Assembly (NCBI GenBank): GCA_038503065.1
Contig: JBCAMK010000021.1
Location: forward strand, 1,054,001-1,118,000
Source of the DNA: Paragyromitra xinjiangensis
Lineage: Eukaryota > Ascomycota > Pezizomycetes > Pezizales > Discinaceae
Reading direction: 5' to 3'
Length of the DNA stretch: 64,000 nt
Both the position numbers and the translations under genes were made by a program. The notes under the pieces are model-generated. The model was not told where the DNA came from, did not search any database, and saw only the letters and a list, made by a program, of their open reading frames with translations. Positions 33,417 through 45,033 of the stretch are shown here, piece by piece; positions within the stretch are counted from its first letter, which is position 1, and each line of letters starts with the position of its first letter.

Positions 33417-35360
33417 ATGGCCGACTCAAAACCCATAGTGCGTCGCGGCCACCGTCGCCGTCTCCTCGAGCGTCTCTCCCGTATCTCGTCTTCACCTCAA
33501 CTGCACACCACGGAGGTGACTGTCTATCCAGACCACCACTCGGTCTCTTGCGTGTCGCTGTATAGCACTGGGGTTAGGGTTGTGGAGACGGTGGAAATAC
33601 CGTATGGGACTGAGGGGGAGAGTTTGAAGATTAGTGTTCCCAGGAAGAAGGAGAGAAAGGATTTATGGACGGGATTGCCGGATGAGGTTAAGGTAGGGGT
33701 ATTACGATGGTTGGAGCCGAAAGAGCTGGTTCGGTGTAGTGCTGTGAGTTTGTATTTTTATACTTGTGTATGGACTCTACTGACTATCTCAGGTCTGTAA
33801 GAAATGGCATTCACTCTGCTTCGACGGACAGCTATGGAGCACTCTTGACGCGACTGGGTACTATGATAAAATCCCAGTAGACCAGCTAGCTAGAATCGTC
33901 ACCACCGCCGGTCCCTTTGTAAAATACCTAAACCTACGGTACTCCCCCTCCCACCCCCCCCTCACTACCCCACTAACCTTCACAGAGGCTGTATCCAACT
34001 CACCAACGACTGGCGCACCGAGGCCGTCTGGAACGCGCCCCGCAACCTCCTAACCGCAACCCTCGAAGGCTGCGCACTCTCCCGGGCCTCCCTCCAATTC
34101 CTCATAATCCGCAACCCCTCCCTCCTACACCTAAACCTCTCCGGCCTCCCCACCGTCACCAACTCAATCCTCCGTCTCATCGCCGACTCCTGTCCCAACC
34201 TCGAATCCCTCAACATCTCCTGGTGTCGCAACGCCAACGCCCGCGGCGTCAAAAAGATCATTGACGCATGTCGACACCTCCGCGAGCTCCGCGCCTGCGA
34301 GCTAGACCACTTCAACGACACATCCATCATGACCGCGCTATGGCGCACCAACACCCTCGAGCGTCTCCACCTCGCTGCATGTCCTGGTCTCTCCGACGAT
34401 GCAATACGGACTCTCGTCCTAGGCCCTGACCCCGAGATCGATCCGTTTACAAACCGTCCTTCCGCGCCCCCCCGGAAACTAGCGCATCTGAATTTAAGCC
34501 GTTGTACGAGGTTGACAGACGAGGCGTTGCTAAGTCTGGCGGATAATGTACCGTTACTGGAAGGGCTGGAACTGGGGGGGTGTACGGCGTTGACGGACGT
34601 GGGGTTCACGGCGTTGGTGCCCACACTGGGGAGGTTATCGCATCTGGACATGGAGGAATGTGCGGAGATTACGAACGCGACGTTAATAGCGCTCGCTCGA
34701 GGGCCTTCAGCTCGGAGGCTACGGAGTCTGGGTGTTAGTTATTGTGAGAATGTGGGAGATGCGGGAGTAGTGGAGGTCGTGAGGAAGTGTACCGCGTTAG
34801 GGAATCTAGAAATGGATAATAGTGAGTACTCTACGTTAGCAAGACCAATAGTCTAGCGCTAACGCTCTATAGCTCGTATCTCAGACCTTGTACTCGGTGA
34901 GGCAGCTCACGCTGTTCGATACCGTCCTAATAACCCGAACGCTCGGACTCATCCTAGCTCCTTGTCGCCGCGGGTTGCGTTACGACTGGTTATCTACGAT
35001 TGTGCGGCTATCACGTGGAGTGGGATCCGCGGGATCATGGCACGGAATGTAGAGTCTGCTTCGCACCCTACCGATACGCATAAACCGGACCTAGTGCAGC
35101 TGAAGTGTTTCTACGGGTGGCAGCCGACGGTGGATGCGCATATGACGCGGGTGCTGAGGGGGGATGCGGCGTCGTTGGCGTCGGCGAATAGGTTGGAGAC
35201 GAAGTGGGCGGAACATATGATGGGTGCCGAGGAGGGCGGGTCGGGGATTGGGAGGAGGAGGAGGAGAGCGAGGGAGGCTGCGCTGTTTGGTGGGGATGAG
35301 GATGAGGATTTTGGGTTTGGAGGGAGGAGGAGGAGTAGGGGGGCTTGTGTGGTTTCGTGA
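33417..35360 (+). CDS. F-box and leucine-rich-repeat protein
   Basis: A likely substrate receptor of an SCF ubiquitin ligase. Exons 33417-33743, 33793-33938, 33986-34821 and 34873-35360 give 598 aa in phase. The F-box spans the first junction: 'WTGLPDEVKVGVLRWLEPKE' then 'SAVCKKWHSLCFDGQLW'. After it come about ten AMN1-type leucine-rich repeats with the consensus L-x-x-L-x-L-x-x-C ('LLHLNLSGLPTVTN', 'LESLNISWCRN', 'LERLHLAACPGLSD', 'LAHLNLSRCTRLTD', 'LEGLELGGCTALTD', 'LSHLDMEECAEITN'). This is the pattern of Grr1/Pof2-type F-box proteins. The C-terminus is acidic and Arg/Gly-rich, ending in 'GACVVS'. The target is unknown. The start choice is explained under the TATA entry. Confidence 0.92.
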
Positions 35361-38353
35361 CTAGTTAGGGTGCCGGGGGTGGGGAGGGGGTGGGGTGGGG
35401 GGTTGAGATGGTCGGTGGGGTGGGGTATGTGGTTGTTTGGGCGTGGTTTTGGTTTTGATTTTTGGTATAGGAGGGGGGGGGGGGGAGGTGGAGGTGGAGG
35501 TGGAGGTGCATGTACTTGGGTCTTTCTTTTGTGGCTGCTGGACGGGTTGTATATCGCCTTTTTTACCTTTTGTTTCTTTTGTTGTTTCTTTTGTATCCGC
35601 TTGGTATGGTGGCATAATTTTTTTTGTTTGGAGGGTAGCGAGTGATGGGTTATGATGGGTTATGTATTGTTGAATAACTAGATAGAAGTTATATTTTATT
35701 CTTTTTTTTGAAATAAACGGAGGCGTTCTAGTGTTGTGGCGTGAGTATCAGGTTCTAGGTTGTACGGCTGATGGCTTGGTGGGGTAGGGTGAGGTAAGAT
35801 GATGACTGTATTGGCTTGGGTGTGAGATACGGTAAGGGGGAAAGTGGGGGTGAGAGGGATGATGGGCTGAATTGGGTCTGGAGGGTGTGGTTTGGTTGGG
35901 GTGTTGGGGGTGTAGGTGGGAGGTTTGGGGACGGACGGACGGAGAATGGCGTCATAGGTTGTCACTCGGGATGTGTAGTTTGTGTTGGATATTTACTTTG
36001 TGGTGTATATGGCTGTTTTCTGTTATTTGGTTTTATTCTTTCTCCTTTATCGGGTATATTCAGCTTGAAACGATAAATATCACTCTCTTCTTCATTGTAG
36101 AGTGTTTTTTTTTCTCGTTGGACAGGGGTGGGTTAGGGGGATGCGACACTCTTGCTGGTGGAAAGGTGCTTGTTAGGTGTTCGAGTTTCGGGGTACTGAG
36201 TGGGTGTTTTAGTTAGCGTATGAATTGGCAGAGTGGTTTATGGTAGAGTATCCCGTTCCCTGGTCCCTTTCTACGCTGAGATGTTTGCGGGGTTGATTAG
36301 ACTACTAGCTAAGAGAATCCTGGGCTGCTCTGTCTCTGTAGCGGATATTCTCGTCTTGGTAAGTGCGTATAGCCATTCTCGGGGTGATGGGCGAATAATC
36401 GTTTCTGGGGGTTTGGTTATGGTAGTTTTGGTTCATCTTTTCGGTTTGGTTTGTCGTTTCTCTGGGGTGTAGTTTGGGGGCTGTGATTCTGCTGCTACTG
36501 CGTGGAAGGTTCATTGAGGATGTTCTGAATGGTGGAAGGTACCTCCTCGTGGGGACGTGATTCTGGTTGTCAGTAGGCCCTGGTGGCTTTTTGGGTTAAT
36601 CATGGATGGTGTGGGTTTGTATGTAGCTGCGGGTGCTATGAGTGGAGGTAATGTTAAAGCGAGGTGGTGTGCTGTTTATCTTAATCGATGGCTTTACCGG
36701 GGGGGGTTTCAAGGGTTTCAGATTGTTTTTAATGAGGATTTTTCTATTGGTGAGGTTTGTTTCTCGAATGCTTTTGCATGATGGTTGTGTAGAAGCTACT
36801 TTCAATATTGGTGTCCGTGCGTACCTTGTATTAGGATCGAGCGAGAATATATGAGTCTGGTGGGTGAGAGTAATATACCAGGGATACCTTGAAGTTTGTG
36901 GATATTTTGTTGGTAGTTTGAGTATCGACTTTAATGTCTTTCGCTTGGCTACATGTTCTTTGGGTTCATCTGAAATATTATAACGCATGGAGCAGTTCGA
37001 GGTAGGGATTTGGGCCTAGCTTTGATAAATTTGCATCGTCTTGTCTGAGTATAGCCCAGTATTAGAAAAAAATCGTTTCGTTCGCTGTCTAACGAGATTT
37101 CTATTTCCGCTGATATTCAGGTTATCTGTGCTGGGTTTGGGTGAGTCGAGTGAAATGGTTTTGATCAGAGCTTGCAGCAATTATTATAGGCTTACTAAAA
37201 CCATGAGCTGAGTAGTAGGGGATTCTTGAGTATCCCCCGCCTTGTACTGCCTCGTGTTAAACCCTCGAATTGGGCCTTAAACACACTAACCCAAACTATG
37301 GCGGATGGGATTTACAAACGAATATATTCGAGAGTACGAAGAGCTGTTGAGGCAGTAATTAGCTATGGGATCTCGGGCGTATGGCTGGGTCGCGGCAGTA
37401 GTGGTAAACCTAGGTAACAACTTCTTACGCAGAATTGGATGGACACACTCAGTATGTCTTCTAGACTTATAAAAGAGCTTCTCTATCAATGAGAAGCGTC
37501 TTTCCTATGATAGGGCGTTTGCTGTAGCCTAGCTACTTAAAATCCTAATTACCACTTTAGTAATCTCACTATATCATTCGGTACCGGAAGGCAGAAGGAA
37601 TTATTCCATTACTGCTGGCCTTCAACTTCGATCTTGACTGGATTGTTGTCTTCAAAGCTCTAGGTTCAGCCTCTCTTTATCATAATGTAGGGCCTTGTTC
37701 TATCATTGGTCTTTTAATCACATATGCATATCCCGGTCCTAGGATAACAATATATAGCCCGCTTAAATACCTTATCACTCTTCATTGCAATTGGTGCTGA
37801 GTCTCCACACATCACTAGCGAGCCTAAACGCCGCCGCTAATGGGTATGTCGGGTTTGATGACACTAATATTAGTTGGTGGAGTAGCAAGGGTTTGTGACA
37901 TCTGCAGGGTAATGATACCCTTACTAGGATCTTGGCGCTATGACTTCGAGAGCTACACTCTAACATGTTGCCCGGCCTCCTTTCCGAGAACGCGAATCAG
38001 TATAATCCGTGGTGATAGTAGTTTCTCAGTGCCACTTAGCCGTCATAGGGGTAAGTAGAAGGTTTATTTAACCGCTAGATTTGTCTCGACTTCAGGTTCT
38101 TGTGATAATTGGATTCTAATATTATCCAGTAGTGTTTCTACCCCAATTTCCAGGCTTGTCCGAGCTATTGGGCTATTCCTGAAGTTTTAATTCAAGTCAA
38201 GATGTGGGAGTGTCATAAGTCATTGCTCGATACTACTGAACCAGTACTCGAAAGCCCCTCAAAATCTTATTTAATTCTAGCAACGCCTTGATCGGTACGC
38301 AAGTATTCATCTTCCCAAGCCAACCCACACGACCTGCATGCAATCCCCAACAT
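35361..38353. other. Gene-poor region with G-rich tract
   Basis: About 3 kb without a supported gene. 35361-35960 is G-rich on the plus strand (see the poly-G tract), giving meaningless proline-rich frames on the minus strand. 37840-38058 has a plus frame with 'VCDICRVMIPLLGSWRYDF', which could be a remnant of a zinc-binding fungal protein, but it is isolated. The rest shows nothing recognisable. Confidence 0.35.
35473..35508 (+). repeat. Poly-G (13) followed by GGTGGA repeat
   Basis: A run of 13 G (35473-35485) is followed by four GGTGGA-type units. It lies about 110 bp after the F-box stop codon in a wider G-rich stretch. It could form G-quadruplexes in the 3' UTR and is a likely length-variable site. 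Confidence 0.75.
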
Positions 38354-38727
38354 CTAAATAAAAACCAGACACCCATCCTGATGCGCAATCCTCTCAGCCA
38401 AATTGAGCTCATACTGCACCCAATCTTCCTCAGCGTTCTGTACCGACGCTCTCAAATAAGGGACTCCGAAGTCGTCTTGGTAGAACTCGATCTCTTGTGC
38501 GATCTCTGTGATAGCGCCTCCTCCCCAGACAAAATAATCTAGGGATGTTAGTGCATGGAAGTAAGTAACATTGAAGAGGACTAACCGTTTTCGAAGCCGA
38601 GGATCTCGTCGAGAATAATGGATGTTTGTGTCCAGCCGCCGTAGCCATCTGGGACGTCGGCGAAGAGGACGGTTATGCCGCCTTGGTTTTCGATGAAGAT
38701 TCCTTGGCAGCTTTCGTGGAATGACAT
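38354..38727 (-). CDS. Cyanovirin-N homology (CVNH) lectin
   Basis: Exons 38727-38586 and 38538-38354 (47-bp intron, GTTAGT donor, TAG acceptor) give 108 aa in phase, the size of a single-domain CVNH protein. Family signatures are visible in order: the N-terminal 'MSFHESCQGI' beta strand, 'IILDEILGFENDYFVWGGG' (the I-x-L-D...F-x-W-G-G core), 'ITEIAQEIEF', 'YLRASVQNAEEDWVQYEL' and 'NLAERIAHQDGCLVF'. CVNH proteins bind mannose-rich or other glycans; fungal members are cytosolic or secreted by unconventional routes and some act in defence. There is no signal peptide here. Only two cysteines occur and they are not in the canonical disulfide pairs. Sugar specificity cannot be told from sequence. 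Confidence 0.88.
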
Positions 38728-40802
38728 GGTGGTGTTTAAGTAAGTTAAGAAGTAGTTTAGGGGGATGGTTTAGGTTTAGATAGGGGTTTGATGTGTTGGT
38801 TCGATGTCGAGAAGGAGGATGGGAATTTGGGAGCAGAGGTGGGTTTTATGTACGTGAGGACGACTCAAGTCATTTCCCAATAAGACTAGATTAGGTGTTG
38901 CGAGCTATGACAATAAGCTGGTGATCTGATGGAGTGCGTAATGCGGTTTCATAGAGGGATTTAAGGATTCAGCTGAAGCTGTTGGAGTGGCTTCGTTCTG
39001 CGACAGGTTGTAAGCTATAGATAGTTAGAGTGCTGCACTGTCATCGAAAATAACGCGGATATACGGAACGCTGGAATGGCGCAAAGGTTTGTGCATACTA
39101 CAAGGACCCCCACAACGACCCGCCATTAGATGTCACGGGGGATAGTATTCTTACACGTTGGATATTTTATTTCATCAGGTAAAAGGGTTGTGCCGTTGTT
39201 GGGTTCTGAAGACAATGGCTAGTATTGACAATAGACGGTAATTAGTTACTAGGCCATTAGGCCATTTGCACTTCACCTCAACAAGACTGTGCCACGGATC
39301 TGACCATATCGTCCCTACAAGAGTGGCCTTGCCCTGGAATTGGCTTTACCATCCGCTGCCATATCGAAAAAGCTTCTATGAAAAGGCCCCCCTATAGAAA
39401 AGCCCTCAGTTGGCTGACTTTGCATGCTTGATATAACAAGGATTCTAACCAATAGAGATACTTTGGGGCATCCGAGGATGAATAGGGCTGGTAAGTATGG
39501 AAAGCTTGAATCAACGGTTTAGCCAATAATGTTGGCGGTGGCGTCCACGGTGGGGTTGAGATCTCTGCCTTTGGATCCCTGATCTTCAGTTTAGGAGACA
39601 GAACTCATCTTCATGCACTAACCCCAGCACCCGATTGCATCAAGCATAAGTGAGACATATGCGGGCCGTACGAATCGGACCTGGTGCAAGAGACAAGCTA
39701 ATCCGAAAATGCAGCAGGGATTTCAGGGCGTACGTACCCAGTCCAAATCATAATCCTTAGCACATGCCGGGAGTTATGTTTCAGGTCACTATTCGGCAGA
39801 AAGACCGGTCGTGGCAAATCACCAAAACGCCTCGATGGATAGCAGTTCCTAATTCTTTCTATCGAGTGTCTGGTGTTACTTCATTGTGCTCCATTGTCTA
39901 CAGAGTCGAGGGCTCTGGGATTAAGGATAGCACTACTAGATAGCATTCTCCTTCTCGTTGCAGCACAGCTTTAAAATCCGGGGATTCAATATATGGGCTG
40001 AGACGCCGGTGGGTAGTCACAATATTTCAATTTAATTGAAAATTCCTAAGCTGAATTAATGGGATGCAAGCTTTCGGACTTTATCCAGAAGATAACTAAT
40101 GGGACAAAAATCTCAGCCGTTCGCTGGCACGGTATCTTTTGGTTATATTCAGTTGTAAGGCTGTGACCTGAACCCATGTCGGACGAGTTATAATTTGCTA
40201 TTACTCTTTCCTTCAGGGCTGCGTCCAATTTGGATTTTAACCGCACGAAGCTTCAATAGGAATTTTAACCCTTACTGCTAATAGCCCATTAGCCCAAGTT
40301 TCTGAGTTTCACGGCAACGTATTCTGACCTTGCGTTTGGACCCTACCACCGGCCGGAAAGAACAAACGGGGAGATAAAAGGGCAAAAAGCATGCACCAAA
40401 CAACATCAGCTTATTAAACTACCGATCACCCACGCTGCCGCTTAGTAACACCAACCCAAGACTGGGGCAATAATACGTATACGATGATACTTCTCTATTC
40501 ACTATTCAGCTAATTGATTCTTGCTACGCTGGGGTTTCCTATCTAACAGGTGTTAACTCCTTCACAGACTATCACTCATGTCATAGAAACTTCCCGCACA
40601 GGCCTGCTAATTCTAAAACCTGGATGCCTATCGTTAAGACCGAACATTCCCAAAAGACACAGAAACAGGAGTAAATTTGAGCGAAATGACGAACCTGCGA
40701 GACCATATATATCCCAGAACAATACTAAGATAGAAACAACCTCCATCCAACCTCATTACTGCTTTTCTGACCTCACCACCCAGTATACCATAAATCCTCC
40801 TA
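38728..40802. other. Intergenic region
   Basis: This 2-kb region carries the promoter of the CVNH gene at its left and of the next gene at its right. A plus frame at 40550-40822 overlaps the following gene's start and looks like leader sequence. No other gene is supported. Confidence 0.4.
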
Positions 40803-41757
40803 ATGACTGTCAAACGCACTAGATATAACAGCGGCTGCCTCTTTTGCTCAACCCTTGGCGACCGCGGCCTCATCAACCACCACTTAAACAAATTCGTCCC
40901 CCTTCTAGCTTCAAAACTAAAGTCGATATCGAAAGTTTCCATCGACGATTTCCATCCGGTAGATATCATAAAAGCTTCTCGTTATGATAAACAGAGTCCT
41001 AGAATACGAACCAAGATCACGGAAGAAGAGTGGGATAGACCTGAATTAACGGAGTGGATTGTGTTGACTGAATTTGGGAAGAAGGCTGTTGTCCCACTTT
41101 CAGGACCTAGTGCTGTGAGTTCATCTACTCTCTTTTTGCTGGCTATGGCTCTAATACAGTGTATAGATGGAGAAACATAGATCCCGCGTTAGGATCCCAA
41201 AGAGATGGTGGGAGGATAAGATTGCTGAAGCTGTTTATTACGCTAACTCTGGGGACTTCAATCTTGATGCCTTTGTTGCTGATGTTCTTGAAGAAGCTTA
41301 CCATATATGGTACCCCGGTGAGGAGTATATAATGTTTAGGGATGAAAATGAGTCTGTATGGTACTCTGGGACGTACGTTTCCACCTTCACATATCCAGGT
41401 TTCTGTTATGGGTTAACGGTTGTATGCAAATAGTGAAGGCTCCAATTTCGGTGGATCCACCTCAACAGTCAGTCCGCTAGCCCTGCGTCCTAAATCTTCA
41501 GCATACATTGCATCTCAAATAGCTGCTATCGTAAGTACTTGTATCATCCTACATCATAGGTTGCTAAAACTTTCTAATTCCTACAGGAAATGGATCCGGA
41601 AGATGACCAGGAGTTCCCAAAACGCGAAGAAATTCCTCATCCGATAAAACAGAAAAAACGGCAGAGAGGTTTCAACTTCTCCCGAGAATATGAGGAGGCA
41701 GACTTTGAAAAGAAGCCTATCAAGAGGCAGACAGATTCTAAGGTCTTTAGGTTTTAG
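40803..41757 (+). CDS. Unrecognised four-exon gene
   Basis: I do not recognise this family. Exons 40803-41114, 41167-41372, 41434-41530 and 41587-41757 join in phase to 261 aa. All three introns are 52-61 bp with GTGAGT, GTACGT and GTAAGT donors, which is the main support. The N-terminal part has 'SGCLFCSTLGDRG' (a C-x2-C pair), followed by a mixed helix/strand region with 'ELTEWIVLTEFGKKAVVPLS'. The middle is acidic with aromatic residues ('EEAYHIWYPGEEYIMF'). The C-terminus is charged with basic clusters ('PIKQKKRQRGFNFSREYEE', 'KKPIKRQTD') that could direct it to the nucleus. No signal peptide or membrane segment is seen. It may be lineage-specific. Confidence 0.65.
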
Positions 41758-42356
41758 AAGGCATATTTTTCTTTGTATTTGCTATCAAACAGGTTGTTGA
41801 TTGGGGTTGTGAGAAACTCGAGTCTTTGGTTCGTGTAATTTTCAACATATTAGGGGTTATCCTTATCCTGGACTCTGTAATGCCTTTAAAGATTTAGGAG
41901 AACTTGGCGGAAAGAGATATAGCTATGTGTAAAGGCATTGCTTATCTCTGATGGTTACTAGTTGGACTGATATGTTTGGTTTCCACCGTCCCAGCTGTAT
42001 TGCGCTTCTCGTCAAGGAAGGATTTCAGAACCAGGGTCAAAATCCAGGCCAAGCATGCAATATCTCGACCCCCAACGCCCATTTCATAGATGTTAAATAA
42101 GAAACCGAGAAACAATTTCCATGCCAAAGCCAAGATTCAAGTAATAATGTGACATCTTTCAGCCTCCAAGTTGAGGTAGCAAGGCTGGCGGAAAATTTGG
42201 GAACTAGTAGTCCGAGATAGACTCGTGGACGGTATTCATAGTTAAGCTCAAGAACAGAACCCAATAAGTAACAAGTCTTAATCACCAATGCCAAAGTATC
42301 AAAAACCCATTCCCAGAACGCCTCACATCGCTCAAACTCACCGCTCAAGCCACCTC
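41758..42356. other. Convergent intergenic region
   Basis: 3' flanks of the unrecognised gene and of Pin4. Minus frames here are read-through of the Pin4 region. No gene is supported. Confidence 0.45.
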
Positions 42357-42823
42357 CTACCCCTTCCGTCCTTCCACCATAATACCTATCCCCCATCAGC
42401 CCAAACCCCCATATTAAGGAGCGATTTAAACTCACAATGATACCCCTCCGAAGTCTTCACCGCCGGATTCGTATAAACCGGCTTATCCACCGTACTCACC
42501 GGCAACGCATACGCCGCATCCTCAAACGCCTTCAACAGACTCCCACGAATCTTCCAGCCCAGAGAGCCCCCCTGTCTCGCTTTATCCTCACTCAGCTCCC
42601 TCGCGACAGTATCGAACTTCTCCCCGTTCCCGAGACGCTCAAGGACTGTTTCCATCTTGGAGTGTTTCTCGCAGAGGATGTGACGCACATTGAGAGAGTT
42701 GGCGGGCTTTAGTTTGGAGTCGTCTTTGCCTTTGCCTTTGCCTTTCGTGTCTGAAGATGATGATGCATCTTTTTTGGTGTCTTTGGAGGCTTTGGCAGCG
42801 GGTTTGGGAGTGTTTTTGCCCAT
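42357..42823 (-). CDS. pin4: Parvulin-type peptidyl-prolyl isomerase (Pin4/Par14)
   Basis: This protein catalyses cis-trans isomerisation of prolyl bonds; Par14 orthologues take part in ribosome biogenesis and bind DNA. Exons 42823-42436 and 42385-42357 give 138 aa in phase. The N-terminal ~40 residues are basic (Lys/Ser/Asp-rich, '[12 protein letters not shown]') as in Par14. The rotamase domain follows: '[11 protein letters not shown]', '[20 protein letters not shown]', '[20 protein letters not shown]', 'EGYH'. The tiny second exon adds 'IMVEGRKG', matching the usual H-I-I-M-V-E-G-R-K ending except that one Ile is Cys at the splice junction. There is no WW domain, so it is not the Pin1/Ess1 type. 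Confidence 0.93.
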
Positions 42824-43509
42824 TTTGAGGTGGAGGGGTGGTTGAGTGTGGTGTTTTGTGGGGTAGTTTCGCTAAGGATGAGGCTGCTGCCGCGTGTAGG
42901 CTAGCCTACCGCATCACCAGGGCCAGGGTTTTATGCGGATTTGGGTTAAGGGACATTGGCAATCACTCGCCTCACCTAAAGTTGGAAATTGTCCGCACGC
43001 ACAAGCACAGCTAGGTACTCCACAGTGTTCAAAGGGTTTTACCATCTCGGGGACCCCCAGTCCTGCCAACAAAGGACAGTGTTTACCCAAAACTAGCAAA
43101 CGCGATCGCACATGTGCTCTTTGATCACATCACCTCCCTGACATAGTATATCGAAACATGGTTTCTATATTCTCTACTCATATAGACGGCAGAAGCTTAC
43201 ACTTCTCCCCTTCCCAACCCGTCCCTACAAATCCCAGTCCTAGTCCCAAATCACACCCAAACAATCCAGCAAGCGAAAAAGTCAAACAATGAAGAGCGAT
43301 CGAAAAGAGCGAAATTTAAAGCAAAAATGGTTAATCGCGCGCTCACGCCAAACACACACCGTAACCTACCCATGAAAAAGTCTCTGAAAACCCCGCTCTC
43401 CCCACCCCTTCCCCTTCCATCTTCTGCCCCTAAGTAGACAGACACAAACATAGAGTACACGAAAAACAGGCCCATCCTGTATCTTATAGTACATTGTCAA
43501 GTTTTAGGT
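42824..43509. other. Intergenic region
   Basis: This 686-bp region lies between the Pin4 start and the stop of the transporter gene, both on the minus strand. It should hold the Pin4 promoter. No gene is supported in it. Confidence 0.45.
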
Positions 43510-45033
43510 CTAATTATGTTCGACAGGGTGCTCTGGCAACAGCTCCCTTCTCTGCTCGGGATCGCTGGTGCCATCGTAATTAACATCCTTACGCTTGCCG
43601 AGGCAGGCAGCCATGGGTGGACGGATCAATTCTATGGTTATATGTTAATCTCATTATCATAAGAGTGGAAAAAGACTGGGAAGCAGTATCATACCATTGA
43701 ACAAGAAAGTTCCGTAGACCAACAAGCCAAAACCCACAATTTGCAGCGGCTTAAAGCTCTCCCAGTGCAGGGCCAACGAGACAATCCAGATAAACAGCGT
43801 TCGACAAGTATCAATGATACTCCTGGCAGTAGCTGAAATGGACCTCGTCACGCTGATCCCAAAGAAGTTGAACCCTCCAATTGATACCATGATAGCCAAG
43901 GAACTCAGCGCGACTGTCTTGTAACTGGTAATCTCCTTCAATCCCTCGACTGCATCGAAGTACCCATACTGCCCCTCAGGATGACGGCCAATAGTCAAGT
44001 GCAAAAGTAGCATTCCAACGACAGTAACTACGAAACCAAAGAGGCCTTCCCAGCCAACGACCTTAAGGGGCTCAAGAGCATAGTTCTCGAGAATCCATTC
44101 CTCGGTAACGAATTGGGTTGCGGTGAAGATCTGGGCACCAGCAATGAGGAGAACACCAATGATGGTGCGGACGGCAGCAGAAGCAGTTGTGACTTTGACT
44201 TCGTGACCTTCAACAGGAGTTTTTTCATCTTTGAAAAGAGCACCAGCGAGACCGACGATCCCCACACCAAGGACAACGACGAAGAGGGCAAACCATTGGA
44301 AGGGGCGAAGGTGACGCTTGAGGAAAAGAACACTGAAGAGACCAACAAAGAGGACAAGAGCTCCACGAGTCATTTGGTAGACTGAATGTATAATTAGCTG
44401 CCGCTATCAGATTCCTGATGGTGCTCGGATAACTTACTACTTGCCGCAACGAAGAGGAAGCCGATGTTCATGAGCGTAGTACCCGCGATATCACAACAAG
44501 CAGGGATAGCCAGCAAAAAAACCTTCCATCCAGTGATAGGGATACGGCCATCTGCATTCTTGACAAGCGGCTTTACGGCTGGGCTCACGGTGCTGGATTC
44601 GGGCTCCCCAGCACCAACAGGCTCGTAACCGGCCTGCTGGCGTCGCTTATCTTTCCACATCTTATTGAGTGTGAAGCAGCCGACGATCAACCAGCATCCC
44701 ATCTCGCCAATAAACATCTGGAGCCTAGGAAGTAGAGATCCATAGTTAGCTCAGCTATTCTTGTCACAGGTTAAATGGCCATATCATCCAGGGGGCAGAA
44801 AGCTCACGTCTGCATCACAGGCTGCTCGAAAACATATCTTTTCAAGGGATCAGGATCTTCGCAGTTCCGAACACATTGCATATCCTGATACTTGGTCAAG
44901 AGGGTATTCGCGACACCAGTCACGAGCATCTACATAACGAACAATCAGCTCCTAGATTCCTTATCTACTGAGAGTAGTGACCGGGAGAACTCACACCAGT
45001 GACCAGCAACGCGATGACTGTTTTGCTCGCCAT
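43510..45033 (-). CDS. SLC35F6-like membrane transporter (EamA/DMT superfamily)
   Basis: Exons 45033-44995, 44929-44808, 44724-44438, 44381-43695 and 43631-43510 give 418 aa in phase. The fold is about ten membrane helices: an N-terminal one ('VIALLVTGMLVTGVANTLL'), then 'GCWLIVGCFTLN', 'GWKVFLLAIPACCDIAGTTL', 'ALVLFVGLFSVLFLK', 'WFALFVVVLGVGIVGLAGAL', and others to 'IVGFGLLVYGTFLFNG'. Diagnostic stretches are 'TKYQD', 'QTLQMFIGEMGCW' and 'YQMTRGALVLF', all typical of eukaryotic SLC35F6 (C2orf18) proteins, which sit in endomembranes or mitochondria and whose substrate is not settled. A loop of about 50 residues with 'VGAGEPESSTVSPAV' is cytosolic-like. The C-terminal tail is short and charged ('KRKDVNYDGTSDPEQRREL'). 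Confidence 0.93.

Noticed and set aside
35361..35965. Proline-rich minus frames after the F-box gene
   Set aside because: By-product of the G-rich plus strand; no domain or conserved pattern.
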